Assembly: GCF_004348685.1 (NCBI RefSeq)
Contig: NZ_SMKO01000062.1
Coordinates: forward strand, 1-46,725
Source of the DNA: Nonomuraea deserti
GTDB lineage: Bacteria; Actinomycetota; Actinomycetes; Streptosporangiales; Streptosporangiaceae
DNA: 46,725 nt
Reading direction: 5' to 3'
Shown: piece by piece, positions 8,108 to 20,394 of the stretch
Numbering within the stretch: the stretch's first letter is position 1
Layout: every line of letters starts with the position of its first letter
Notes under the pieces: generated by a model
The model's database searches: none
Told to the model about the DNA's origin: nothing
What the model saw: the letters and a program-made list of their open reading frames with translations, nothing else
Program-made: the position numbers and the translations under genes

Positions 8108-9499
8108 GTGTCAGTGGATCGCTGTGCGCTGTTCGTGGACGCCGGCTATCTGCTGGCAGACGGAGCGATGGCCGTGCACGGCACGCGTCATCGAGAGGCG
8201 GTCTCCTGGGATTATCCGGGCCTGCTCCAGCTGATGACCGGCTTGTCACGCGAGCGCACCGGCCTGCCGCTGCTGCGGTGTTACTGGTACGAAGCGACCG
8301 TCGAAGGCCGCCGCACCCCGGAGCACGACGCGCTGGCCGACATACCGGGTATCAAGCTCAGGCTGTCCCGCATCCGGCCGGGCCGGCGCGAGGGCGTGGA
8401 CGCCCAGGTGCATCGCGATCTCATGACCCTCGCCCGCAACAACGCCATCTGCGACGCGGTGGTCCTGAGCGGCGACGAGGACCTCGCGCAGGTCATCTGC
8501 GACGCCCAGGATCTCGGCATCAGGGTGAGCGTCATCCACATCGCGGTCGAAGGCAGCTGGGCCGTGTCGCGCTCGCTCAGGCAGGAGTGCGACGACCTGG
8601 TCGAGCTGGGCGCCGTCCACCTGCGGCCGTACGTCAGCCTGGTCAGCGGCGCCGCCGAGGCGGCCAACGGGCACCACCAGCCGATCAGCAACGGGCAGGC
8701 CACCCACTCGCTGCCGCCCGGCCAGAGCTCCACGCCGTCGCTGCCCTCGCTGCCGCAGTCGCCGCCGTCCGGCAGCCACGCCACCGGCAACCACGCATCG
8801 GGCGGCCACGCCTCCGGTGGTCACGCGGCCGGCAGCCACGCCTCGGGCGGCCACGCCACCGGCAGCCACGCCACCGGCAGCCACGCCACGGGAAATCATG
8901 CCACCGGGAGCCACGCCGGCAGTCACGCCGCCGGCGGTGCCACCGCGCCGAGCCAGCCGTCGTCCAACGGGCCTTCGCCGTCGGGGCAGGGCCAGTCGTC
9001 GCCGCCTCCGGTGCTGCCCACGTACACCAACTACCAGCCCGAGCCGCAACCGCAACCTCAGCAGCAGGCGCCGCCGCCCTCGGCGCCCGCGCAGCCGCAG
9101 CAGCCCAGCACCGGCCAGTTCGCGTCGCCCACCAGTGGTGGCACCGGCCAGTTCTCCCCGCCGGCCAGCGGCGGCTACCAGCAGTCGCAGCACGGCCCCT
9201 ACACCGGGCCGCAGCCCGCGCCGGTCACACCGTCGGCCTCGACGGCCGGCGCCACCACGCTGTCCGACGCGGTCAAGGCCGCGCACCGGGAAGGGCACGA
9301 CTTCGGCGAGTCGGTCGCGCGGGACGCGCCCGCGCTCTGGCTGGAGGCGGTGCTGGCCCGCAAGCCGCGCATGCCCTCCGACCTGGAGGCGCGGTTGCTG
9401 CAGGGGTCGTCGCTGCCGATCGACTTCCTGCTGCACGACGAGGTGCGCCACGCCCTGCGCCGCGGCTTCTGGGACGCACTGGAACGCGCCCGCCAGTGA
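8108..9499 (+). CDS. NYN-domain (PIN-like nuclease) protein with His-rich repeats
   Basis: About 463 residues in three parts. The N-terminal 170 residues are a NYN domain, a PIN-like metal-dependent RNase fold, with acidic residues in FVDAGYLL, GVDAQVHRDL and LSGDEDLAQV at the expected strand ends. The middle (about 185-350) is low complexity: first a pentapeptide repeat of the form G-x-H-A-x with about eleven His, then a Gln/Pro/Ser-rich stretch. The C-terminal 80 residues are ordered again (LSDAVKAAHREGHDFGESVAR, LEARLLQGSSLPIDF) and probably form a small helical domain. RNA cleavage is inferred from the fold only. GTG 8108 is chosen because of the strong AGGAAAGGGG just upstream; GTG 8114 is possible. 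Confidence 0.8.
   Translation: MSVDRCALFVDAGYLLADGAMAVHGTRHREAVSWDYPGLLQLMTGLSRERTGLPLLRCYWYEATVEGRRTPEHDALADIPGIKLRLSRIRPGRREGVDAQVHRDLMTLARNNAICDAVVLSGDEDLAQVICDAQDLGIRVSVIHIAVEGSWAVSRSLRQECDDLVELGAVHLRPYVSLVSGAAEAANGHHQPISNGQATHSLPPGQSSTPSLPSLPQSPPSGSHATGNHASGGHASGGHAAGSHASGGHATGSHATGSHATGNHATGSHAGSHAAGGATAPSQPSSNGPSPSGQGQSSPPPVLPTYTNYQPEPQPQPQQQAPPPSAPAQPQQPSTGQFASPTSGGTGQFSPPASGGYQQSQHGPYTGPQPAPVTPSASTAGATTLSDAVKAAHREGHDFGESVARDAPALWLEAVLARKPRMPSDLEARLLQGSSLPIDFLLHDEVRHALRRGFWDALERARQ
8770..8940 (+). repeat. 15-bp tandem repeats coding for G-x-H-A-x
   Basis: About eleven imperfect 15-bp units, each coding Gly-(Ser/Asn/Gly)-His-Ala-(Thr/Ser/Ala), inside the NYN-domain gene. Wobble differences between units show it is not a very recent expansion. 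The His array might bind metal or help phase separation; neither can be shown here. Confidence 0.8.
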
Positions 9500-9563
9500 C
9501 CCCTCGACACCGGATGGGCAGCGTCTAGAAGCCCCCGCGTCCCGCAAGCTCGCCCAAGTCCGT

Positions 9564-9684
9564 GCGCCCGGGCAAGCGCGTCCCGACCGCAGCTCGCCCC
9601 ATCGCGCGCCCGGGCAAGCGCGTCCCGACCCGCTCGCCCCGGGGAGCGCGCCCGACCCGCTCGCCCCGGGGAGCGCGCCCGACC
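9564..9684. repeat. GC-rich direct repeats in the NYN-osaB intergenic gap
   Basis: The gap 9500-9716 has no convincing gene. It contains a 25-bp sequence present twice (9564-9588 and 9606-9630) and then a perfect tandem pair of a different 27-bp unit (9631-9657 and 9658-9684). The units share a GCGC...CCCGACC core. They lie between convergent genes, so they may act as a bidirectional transcription barrier or be a plain repeat expansion. Confidence 0.8.
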
Positions 9685-9716
9685 CGCGTGGCCGGGCAGG
9701 CGGGCGCGCCCGCGCG

Positions 9717-10346
9717 TCAGGAGAGGGCGTCGAAGCCCGCGCGCAGACTGTTCACCCGGTCCGTCAGGTCGGCCAGCGGCGCGGCCAGCGCGGGGTCCTG
9801 CGACTTGCGGGCCAGTTCGCGCACCCTGGCCAGCTCGTCCTCCACGGCAGTGAGCCGCCGCGACAGCTCGGGCAGCACCGCCGCGTGGTCGCCGGCGCCG
9901 GGCGGCAGCTCGCCGGTCAGGCGATCCCGGAGCATGATCGCCTGCTCCGCCAGGCGCTTGTTCATGTTGTACAGCTCGGTGAACACCGACACCTTCGCCC
10001 GCAACACCCACGGGTCGAACGGTTTGGTGAGGTAGTCGACCGCGCCCGCCGCGTAGCCGCGGAAGGCGTAGTCGGGGGCGCTGTCGACGACGGTCAGGAA
10101 GATGATCGGGATGTTCCTGGTGCGTTCGCGCCGCTTGATGTGCGCGGCCGTCTCGAAGCCGTCCATGCCGGGCATGCGCACGTCGAGCAGGATGAGCGCG
10201 AACTCGGTGTTGAGCAGCGCCTTGAGCGCCTCCTCGCCGGACCTGGCGCGCACGGGCACCAGGTCGAGGGAGCTGAGGATGGCCTCGAGGGCGATCAGGT
10301 TTTCCTCGCGGTCATCTACCAGGAGGATCTTCGCACGATCTGTCAT
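9717..10346 (-). CDS. OsaB-like response regulator with coiled-coil output
   Basis: A 209-residue protein. The receiver domain (about 5-122) has the acidic pair D11/D12, phospho-acceptor Asp55 in LILLDVRMPGMDG, and Lys108 in YLTKPF. After it there is no DNA-binding domain but a helical stretch with heptad pattern (about 150-205, RRLTAVEDELARVRELARK). This layout and the place directly after a poly-HAMP kinase match OsaB of Streptomyces coelicolor, needed for adaptation to osmotic stress. It starts 3 bp after the kinase stop, so the two are cotranscribed and probably phosphotransfer partners. Output is likely by protein contact. Confidence 0.85.
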   Translation of the reverse strand: MTDRAKILLVDDREENLIALEAILSSLDLVPVRARSGEEALKALLNTEFALILLDVRMPGMDGFETAAHIKRRERTRNIPIIFLTVVDSAPDYAFRGYAAGAVDYLTKPFDPWVLRAKVSVFTELYNMNKRLAEQAIMLRDRLTGELPPGAGDHAAVLPELSRRLTAVEDELARVRELARKSQDPALAAPLADLTDRVNSLRAGFDALS

Positions 10347-10349
10347 CGA

Positions 10350-14525
<4,176 letters not shown>

Positions 14526-14632
14526 GGGGCCTCCTTCACTCGCGGCGTGCTCCGGCGAGTGATTCAAGTCTGTCACGATGAGTAGCTCGTAGTCCTGTCC
14601 TTGGATTTACCCCAAGTCAACGGGAAGTGTGG

Positions 14633-14638
14633 TAGGCA
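14633..14638 (+). promoter_or_regulatory. Candidate -10 element of the SpoIIE-type phosphatase gene
   Basis: TAGGCA ends 7 nt before ATG 14646, a leaderless arrangement. The 120 bp between the two divergent starts (14525 and 14646) must hold both promoters; no -35 stands out. Confidence 0.3.
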
Positions 14639-14645
14639 CGTTGGG

Positions 14646-16190
14646 ATGACTGCTTCTCCCCATGCGGTTCTCGCTGCGACGTTCGCGCCGGGCGGGACCG
14701 CTGTGACCGCTGCGATGAGGTTCACGCGCGAGGTGATGACCGCGTGGGCCACCGGTGGCGTGCTCCACACCGCAGAGCAGGTCGCGGGAGACTTGGCGGA
14801 GCAAGTCGCCGACGAGCCGTTTGAGGTGATTTGGAAGCATTTTGGGGACGCCGTACAGGTCGAGTTGCGGCAGCAAAACCTCTCCCAGAGTGATCCAAAG
14901 GCACCTTCCGCGAATGTCGAGGAGTGGGGAGTCACCTTCGCGGGTGATTCCCGTGTCCATTGGGCTAGGATCACGGTACCCGGCTCGGCGGACAGAGTTG
15001 CAGCCGAGTGGCTGGAGGAGAGTTCCAGAGGGCCCCACTGGCTGGGGTTCCTTGCCGACGCGAGTGACCTGCTGGCGGGCACGCTCGATCCCGACATGGT
15101 CCCCGCGATCGTCGCCCAGGTTGTGGTGCCGAGGCTGGCGAGCTGGTGCGCCGTCTACACCTCCGACACCGCCGCGGGCCCGCTGCGGCTGGTCTACCTC
15201 TGGCACGCCGACGAGGCGAAGATCGACGGCCTGCGCGAGCAACTCGACGGCATGGACGTCGACGGCGCCGACACCAGGGTCACCTCCGCGTTCCACGTGA
15301 ACGACTCGCACGTTCTCGCGGTGCCGCTCACCGCGCGCGGCCGCAGCCTCGGCATGATGTGCCTGGGCCGCCCCGACCGCTTCCCCGACGAGGTCATCCA
15401 GTTCGCCGAGGACATCGGCAGGCGCGCCGCGCTCGCCATGGACAACGCCAGGCTCTACGCCCAGCAGGCGGCCGCCAACCGCGCGCTGCAGCGCAGCCTG
15501 CTGCCGCCCAACGAGCCCGAGGTCCCCGGTCTCGACTACGGCGTCATCTACGAACCCGCCGGCGAGGCCAACGAGGTCGGCGGCGACTTCTACGACCTGT
15601 TCAAGGCGGGCGACGAGTCGTGGCGCTTCGCGATCGGCGACGTCTGCGGCACCGGCCCCGAGGCCGCCGCCGTGACCGGCCTCGCCCGCCACACGCTGCG
15701 GCTGCTCGCCAGGGAGGGGTACGGCGTGGCGGCCGTGCTCGGCCGGCTCAACCAGGCGATCCTCGAGGAGGGCGAGCGGGCCAGGTTCCTCACGTTGCTG
15801 CACGGCGAGATCACGCCGGTGGAGACCGGGCTGGAGCTGCGCCTGGTGTCGGCGGGCCACCCCGAGGCGCTGCGGCTCAAGCCGAGCGGCAAGGTCGAGG
15901 CGGTGACCACCCCGCAGTCGCTGCTGGGCGTCTTCCACGAGGTGATGTTCGAGGCCGACACGATCCGCCTCGACCACGGCGACGTGCTGCTGGCGGTGAC
16001 CGACGGGGTGACCGAGCGGCGCTCCGGCGGGCGGCTGCTCGACGACGACGGCGGCCTGGCCAAGCTGCTGGCCGAGTGCGCGGGGTTGTCGGCCAGAGCG
16101 GTGGCCGAGCGCATCCGCAGGGGTGCGGCCGAGTTCGCCTCCGAGCCGAGCGCCGACGACCTGGCGATCGTGGTGCTGCGCGCCCGCTAG
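14646..16190 (+). CDS. GAF-SpoIIE (PP2C-type) serine/threonine phosphatase
   Basis: About 514 residues. The N-terminal 130 residues look like a degenerate RsbW-type ATPase domain (AMRFTREVMTAWATG, VAGDLAEQVADE). A GAF domain follows (about 145-270, ending RRAALAMDNARLYAQQ). The last 230 residues are a SpoIIE/RsbU phosphatase: QRSLLPPN linker, EVGGDFYDL and FAIGDVCGTGPEAA metal-binding segments, LVSAGHPEAL, and the final ADDLAIVVLRAR. Such enzymes dephosphorylate anti-anti-sigma factors. Divergent from the OsaA-like kinase, it holds the place of OsaC, the anti-sigma/phosphatase protein near osaAB in S. coelicolor, so a role in the same stress circuit is likely. A longer TTG start at 14601 is less likely. 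Confidence 0.88.
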   Translation: MTASPHAVLAATFAPGGTAVTAAMRFTREVMTAWATGGVLHTAEQVAGDLAEQVADEPFEVIWKHFGDAVQVELRQQNLSQSDPKAPSANVEEWGVTFAGDSRVHWARITVPGSADRVAAEWLEESSRGPHWLGFLADASDLLAGTLDPDMVPAIVAQVVVPRLASWCAVYTSDTAAGPLRLVYLWHADEAKIDGLREQLDGMDVDGADTRVTSAFHVNDSHVLAVPLTARGRSLGMMCLGRPDRFPDEVIQFAEDIGRRAALAMDNARLYAQQAAANRALQRSLLPPNEPEVPGLDYGVIYEPAGEANEVGGDFYDLFKAGDESWRFAIGDVCGTGPEAAAVTGLARHTLRLLAREGYGVAAVLGRLNQAILEEGERARFLTLLHGEITPVETGLELRLVSAGHPEALRLKPSGKVEAVTTPQSLLGVFHEVMFEADTIRLDHGDVLLAVTDGVTERRSGGRLLDDDGGLAKLLAECAGLSARAVAERIRRGAAEFASEPSADDLAIVVLRAR

Positions 16191-16216
16191 TACGACGACG
16201 TGGCGATCGTGGTGCT
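16154..16216 (+). repeat. In-frame duplication of the phosphatase C-terminal codons past the stop
   Basis: A 24-bp sequence at 16154-16177, coding the final strand of the phosphatase, recurs at 16193-16216 with one mismatch, 39 bp (13 codons) downstream and in the same frame but after the TAG at 16188. The extra copy would read YDDVAIVVLQVRPSGSAVA before a TGA. The rest of the gap 16191-16317 shows nothing. Confidence 0.8.
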
Positions 16217-16317
16217 CCAAGTACGCCCTTCCGGCTCGGCGGTGGCGTGATGGTGGCAGCCGGGAAGCCCGACGATCAAGGGATGGAGTCGCCCAAGTTC
16301 TTACGACATGTCAGTAG

Positions 16318-18084
16318 TTAGTGCAGTTTGACGTGTTTTCGGGCGAAATCGAGCTGGTGCGCGATCTGGGTGATGCGCTCCGAGACCAGGAGCGAGCTCG
16401 CGGCGGCGTCGTAAGTGTAGACCTCGTGTTCGCGCCCGTGCTCGGCCAGCTTGGCCACGTACTTCTCGATCTGGCGCATCGGGCAGCGGGCGTCGTTCTC
16501 GCCCGCCAGGATCAGCAGCGGGCTCTGCACCTGCTCGACGTAGGTGATGGGGGAGCTGGCCGCGTACCGCTCCGGCTGCTCGTCGGGTGAGCCGCCGAAC
16601 AACGCCCGGTGGTAGGCCCGCAGGCTCTCCGCCTCGTCCTCGTACGACGTCTGGTGGCAGGCCAGCGGCACCGCCGCGATGCCGGCCGTCCACAGGTCGG
16701 GCTGGGTGCCGAGGCCGAGCAGCGTGAGGTAGCCGCCCCAACCCGAGCCCGCGAGCACCATCCGGCCGGGGTCGGAGATGCCGCGCTCGACCACGCACCG
16801 GTGCACGGCGGCCACGTCGGCCAGCTCGGTGTGCCCGACGTCGCCGCGCAGCGCGTCACGCCAGGCCGATCCGTAGCCGGTCGAGCCGCGGTAGTTGACC
16901 CGCACCACCGCGAAGCCGGCGTCCACCCAGGCCGCGACCTCGGGTGAGAAGGCGTCGCGGTCGTGCGCCGCCGGCCCGCCGTGCAGCAGGAAGATCGTCG
17001 GGTAGGGCGCGGTGCCGACCTCGGGCCTGCTGACCAGCGCGTGGATGCGGCCGCCCTCGCCCTCGACGTCGAGGTCCTCCACGGGGACGCTCGGCGGGGC
17101 GGGCGGGCCGCTGGAGTTGACCACGACCTGATCGTTGCTCGACCGGATGACCGGCGGGTGGGAGGCGCTCGACCAGGAGTATTCGACATGGCCGCCGGGC
17201 CGCGGGGTGGCGTCGTCGATCACGCCGTGCGGCGTCTCGATGAGTTTCAGTACGCCGCCGGCCAGGTCGTAGCGGTGCAGGTGGCTGCGGGCGCGGTCGT
17301 CGCGCAGGATGAGCAGGCCGCGGCCGTCGTCGTACCACTCGGCCGCCAGGTCGCCGGAGTCCTTCAGCCAGATCTCGCGCTGCTCGCCGGTCACCGGGTC
17401 CCACACCAGGGGCTCGTGGCGCCGGCGGCGCTCGTGCAGGGCGAGCAGGCGGCGGTCGCCCATGACCGGGGCGAAGGTGAGGCCGAGGACCCCCTTGCCG
17501 GGGCCGTCGTAGAGCTCGCCGACCGTGTCGCCGTTGTGGCGGACGACGCGGAGCGCCGGGTGCCGGAAGCCGGCGTACTCGCCGTGGTTGACGGCGATCA
17601 GAGAACCGTCGAGTGACATGTCGGTCACCCAGTTGGCCTCGGCGTGCTCGTACAGGAGTGTGGCCGGCTCGCCCGCGCGTACCAGGTGGATGCGGAACGC
17701 TCCGCCGCTGGCCAGGCTGATCGCCGCGACGCCCGTCGCGGACAGCGCGATGCCGCCGGGCTGGCCCGGCGGGACGTCGGGGGCGACCGGCTCGTCGGGG
17801 CCGCCGTTGAACGGCTGGCGCCACCACGACCCGAACTCGTCGCCCTCGGTGTCGGCGAACCAGTAGATCCACTGGCCGGTCGGGTCGATGGCGGCGTACA
17901 CCGCGCCCCTGGGCCGGTCGGTGACCTGGCGGGTGGTGCCCGACACGCGGTCCAACGCGTAGACCTGCCAGGTGCCGGTGGCGTTGGAACGGTAGATGGA
18001 GCGGTTGGGGGCCTGGCGAGCCCAGGACGGCAGCGTCATGCGCGAGGCCCGGAACCTGGCCTGCCAGCGTTCCTCCGCCTTCAT
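16318..18084 (-). CDS. S9 (prolyl oligopeptidase-type) peptidase homologue, probably inactive
   Basis: About 588 residues. The first two thirds form a beta-propeller-like region with repeated strand motifs. The last third is an alpha/beta hydrolase domain with the S9 landmarks FLLHGGPAAHDRD, VRVNYRGSTGYG, DVGHTELADV and the acidic-site segment GENDARCPMRQIEKY. The nucleophile elbow reads AGSGWGGY where active relatives have GGSWGGY or GGSYGGY, so Gly448 stands in place of Ser. The His loop reads YDAAASSLL where YDAGHGSL is expected, so Ala562 replaces His. Two of three catalytic residues are missing. I infer a pseudoenzyme, perhaps a binding or scaffold protein. The start at ATG 18084 has GGGAGGGAG 8 nt upstream; an in-frame ATG at 18210 lacks one. 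Confidence 0.85.
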   Translation of the reverse strand: MKAEERWQARFRASRMTLPSWARQAPNRSIYRSNATGTWQVYALDRVSGTTRQVTDRPRGAVYAAIDPTGQWIYWFADTEGDEFGSWWRQPFNGGPDEPVAPDVPPGQPGGIALSATGVAAISLASGGAFRIHLVRAGEPATLLYEHAEANWVTDMSLDGSLIAVNHGEYAGFRHPALRVVRHNGDTVGELYDGPGKGVLGLTFAPVMGDRRLLALHERRRRHEPLVWDPVTGEQREIWLKDSGDLAAEWYDDGRGLLILRDDRARSHLHRYDLAGGVLKLIETPHGVIDDATPRPGGHVEYSWSSASHPPVIRSSNDQVVVNSSGPPAPPSVPVEDLDVEGEGGRIHALVSRPEVGTAPYPTIFLLHGGPAAHDRDAFSPEVAAWVDAGFAVVRVNYRGSTGYGSAWRDALRGDVGHTELADVAAVHRCVVERGISDPGRMVLAGSGWGGYLTLLGLGTQPDLWTAGIAAVPLACHQTSYEDEAESLRAYHRALFGGSPDEQPERYAASSPITYVEQVQSPLLILAGENDARCPMRQIEKYVAKLAEHGREHEVYTYDAAASSLLVSERITQIAHQLDFARKHVKLH

Positions 18085-18213
18085 CCGGCGCGCTCCCTCC
18101 CTGAAGTCCTTCGCCTCGGGGCGACGGATGTCGTCCAGTATTGCGCCTGTGCCGGGGAAATACTTAGGAAATGTGGGGGAATTTCGGACTAAATGCCCCA
18201 TCAGTAACATCGG
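18085..18213. other. AT-richer gap upstream of the S9 homologue
   Basis: This stretch is open in frame with the S9 gene, but 18155-18200 is unusually AT-rich for the window (AAATACTTAGGAAAT), more like a promoter than coding sequence. I therefore treat it as the promoter region of the S9 gene. No exact -35/-10 pair is convincing. Confidence 0.4.
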
Positions 18214-19284
18214 TCACGCCGGCCCGTCAAGGAACGGCACTTGATCCGGGGCGGTCTCGTAGATAGACAGGTGAAACGCCGCGCGGGTCGTCACTTTATG
18301 ACGTCCTTTCGCGACGTTATGGGAGATAAATGAGGCAATTCGCTCATCGAGCGTAGTCGCGTCGGTATGCCACGCACTCGGGCCCATCCCGATCACCTGG
18401 GCGAGGTCACCGTGCCCCAACTCCATGTCGAACTCCACCGAACGCCGCTCGCGCTCGGCGAACCCCTCCAGGCTCCGAGCCACCCTGCGCTCCTTCTCGT
18501 CGTCGACGGAGAGCAGGCCCAGCTCCTCGACCAGCGGGCTCAGATGCGCCTTCGCGGGAGTGACGACCACCGCGACGCCGCCGGGCCGCAGAATCCTGCC
18601 GAACTCCGGCCCGTTCCTGGGCGCGAACACGTCGATCACCACATCGGCCACCCCATCCCGGATCGGGAGGGGCCGCCACACGTCGGCCACGAACGCTCCC
18701 GCCCTCGGATGCACCCGCGCCGCCCGGCGCACAGCGTGCTTCGACACATCGAATGCCATCCCGATGCCATCGGTCACCGCGTTGAGCGTGGCCGCCAGAT
18801 AGTGCCCGGTGCCCGCTCCTGCGTCGACGATCACCGGCGCGGCCCTGCCCTCCGCGCGACGACCCTCGACGATCCCCGGCGCGCGCCCGCGGCCGGCCGA
18901 CCCCGGGCCGTCACCGGCCTCCATTTGCGCCCCACGGTACGCCCTCAGCTCGGCTCCGTCACTCGTTTCCGTGGAGGACTCATGTTTTCCCCGCCGCGTC
19001 ACATGCGCCCGCACGGTTTCCGCCACGGCGTCGGTCAGGGGCGCATAGTGCCCCGCGTCCAGGAAATCGGCCCGCGCGGCCACCATCGCGGCGGTGTCGG
19101 CGGTGCCCGGCGGCCTGGAGCCGACCAGGAGGCTGACGTATCCCTGCCTGGCCACGTCGAACGTGTGCCCCTGCGCGCACCGCACCGTCGCCGCGTCGAT
19201 CCGCAGCCCCGCACGGCACACGGGACAGCTCAGATAGTCGACGATGTCAGGCAGCATGTGCCCATTCTGGTGCACGCACGTCAC
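18214..19284 (-). CDS. RlmA/TlrB-type 23S rRNA (guanine-N1) methyltransferase
   Basis: A 356-residue SAM-dependent methyltransferase of the RlmA family, which methylates N1 of G745 (Gram-negative RlmA-I) or G748 (Gram-positive RlmA-II/TlrB) in helix 35 at the peptide tunnel; TlrB gives tylosin resistance together with another methylation. The zinc finger is complete (Cys20, Cys23, Cys36, His40), followed by FDVARQGYVSLL and the SAM loop VDAGAGTGHYL (from about 153). TPAKAHLSPLVEEL and RAAFHLSIYET are also typical. Odd is a Gly/Arg/Glu-rich insertion of about 50 residues (97-149) between the substrate part and the SAM domain. The GTG start overlaps the rho stop by 4 nt, so translation is probably coupled. 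Confidence 0.88.
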   Translation of the reverse strand: MTCVHQNGHMLPDIVDYLSCPVCRAGLRIDAATVRCAQGHTFDVARQGYVSLLVGSRPPGTADTAAMVAARADFLDAGHYAPLTDAVAETVRAHVTRRGKHESSTETSDGAELRAYRGAQMEAGDGPGSAGRGRAPGIVEGRRAEGRAAPVIVDAGAGTGHYLAATLNAVTDGIGMAFDVSKHAVRRAARVHPRAGAFVADVWRPLPIRDGVADVVIDVFAPRNGPEFGRILRPGGVAVVVTPAKAHLSPLVEELGLLSVDDEKERRVARSLEGFAERERRSVEFDMELGHGDLAQVIGMGPSAWHTDATTLDERIASFISHNVAKGRHKVTTRAAFHLSIYETAPDQVPFLDGPA

Positions 19285-20384
19285 GCGCTCGCTTCGAGGA
19301 GGAACGCGGCGTTGGAGGGGGTGGCGCGGAGCTTGCCGACGAGCATCTCGAGCCCCTGCTGCTTCTCCTGCGTGGTGAGCATCCGGCGCAGCCGCCAGAT
19401 GACCTGCCGCTCCCGCGGGTGCAGCAGGATCTCCTCCCGCCGGGTGCCGGAGGCGTCCAGGTCGACGGCCGGGAACAACCGCCGCTCGGCCAGCTCGCGG
19501 GTGAGGTGCAGCTCCATGTTGCCCGTGCCCTTGAACTCCTCGTACAGGCTGTTGTCCATCCGCGAGCCGGTGTCCACCAGCGCGGTGGCGAGGATGGTGA
19601 GCGAGCCGCCGCCCTCGACGTTACGAGCGGCGCCGAAGAACCGTTTGGGCGGGTAGAGGGCGGTGGCGTCGATGCCGCCGGTGAGCACGCGTCCCCCGCC
19701 CGGCGCCAGGTTGTTGTACGCGCGCCCGAGCCGCGTCAGCGAGTCGAGCAGCAGCACCACGTCCTGCCCTGCCTCGACGAGCCGCTTGGCCCGTTCGATG
19801 GCCAGCTCGGCGAGGGCGGCGTGGTCGCGGTCGGGGTGGTCGAAGGTGGAGGAGAAGACCTCGCCGTCGATGGTGGCGCGCATCTCGGTGACCTCCTCGG
19901 GCCGCTCGCCCACCAGGAGGACCATGAGGTGCACCTCGGGGTGGTTGCGGGAGATCCCGGCGGCCAGCGCCTGCATCGCCATGGTCTTGCCGGCCTTGGG
20001 CGGCGCCACGATGAGGCCGCGCTGCCCCTTGCCGATGGGGGCGAACAGGTCGATGACGCGCGTGCTGAGCGACTCTGTCTCGATGCTGAGCCGTTCTGTC
20101 GGGTGGATCGGTGTCAGGTCGGCGAAGCGGGGGCGGTCCCGCCATTGTGCGGCGCCGTTGACGGACTCGACGCCGACCAGCTTGTTGCCGGCGAAGGAGG
20201 CGGTCACGTGGTCGCCGGGGCGCAGGTCGTACTGGCGGATCTTGTCGGGTGTGAGGCGGACGTCGCCGGGTCCCGGCAGATGGCCAGCCCGGATAAACGC
20301 GGATTTGTCGCGTACGTCCAGAAGGCCGGTCACATGCCGGACGGACGTGGCGGCACGCTGCTGCGGAATGGTTTGCACAGACAT
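19281..20384 (-). CDS. Short divergent Rho paralogue
   Basis: A 367-residue hexameric RNA-helicase-type terminator. It lacks the long basic N-terminal region of the usual actinobacterial Rho (600-700 residues) and the N-terminal helix bundle. The motor is intact: Walker A PPKAGKT (residues 128-134), ERPEEVTEM, LLLDSLTRLGRAYNN, Q-loop TGGIDATALYPPKRF, R-loop EEFKGTGNM, and the arginine finger in SGTRREE. The cold-shock RNA-binding domain has changed: E. coli F62 and Y80 correspond to Ser28 and Arg43, while F64 and R66 are kept. E. coli D210, in the bicyclomycin pocket, is Gly159. Probably a second Rho with altered RNA preference or drug response. Its GAGGGG ribosome site sits inside a small hairpin. 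Confidence 0.9.
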   Translation of the reverse strand: MSVQTIPQQRAATSVRHVTGLLDVRDKSAFIRAGHLPGPGDVRLTPDKIRQYDLRPGDHVTASFAGNKLVGVESVNGAAQWRDRPRFADLTPIHPTERLSIETESLSTRVIDLFAPIGKGQRGLIVAPPKAGKTMAMQALAAGISRNHPEVHLMVLLVGERPEEVTEMRATIDGEVFSSTFDHPDRDHAALAELAIERAKRLVEAGQDVVLLLDSLTRLGRAYNNLAPGGGRVLTGGIDATALYPPKRFFGAARNVEGGGSLTILATALVDTGSRMDNSLYEEFKGTGNMELHLTRELAERRLFPAVDLDASGTRREEILLHPRERQVIWRLRRMLTTQEKQQGLEMLVGKLRATPSNAAFLLEASA

Positions 20385-20394
20385 GATGGACCCC

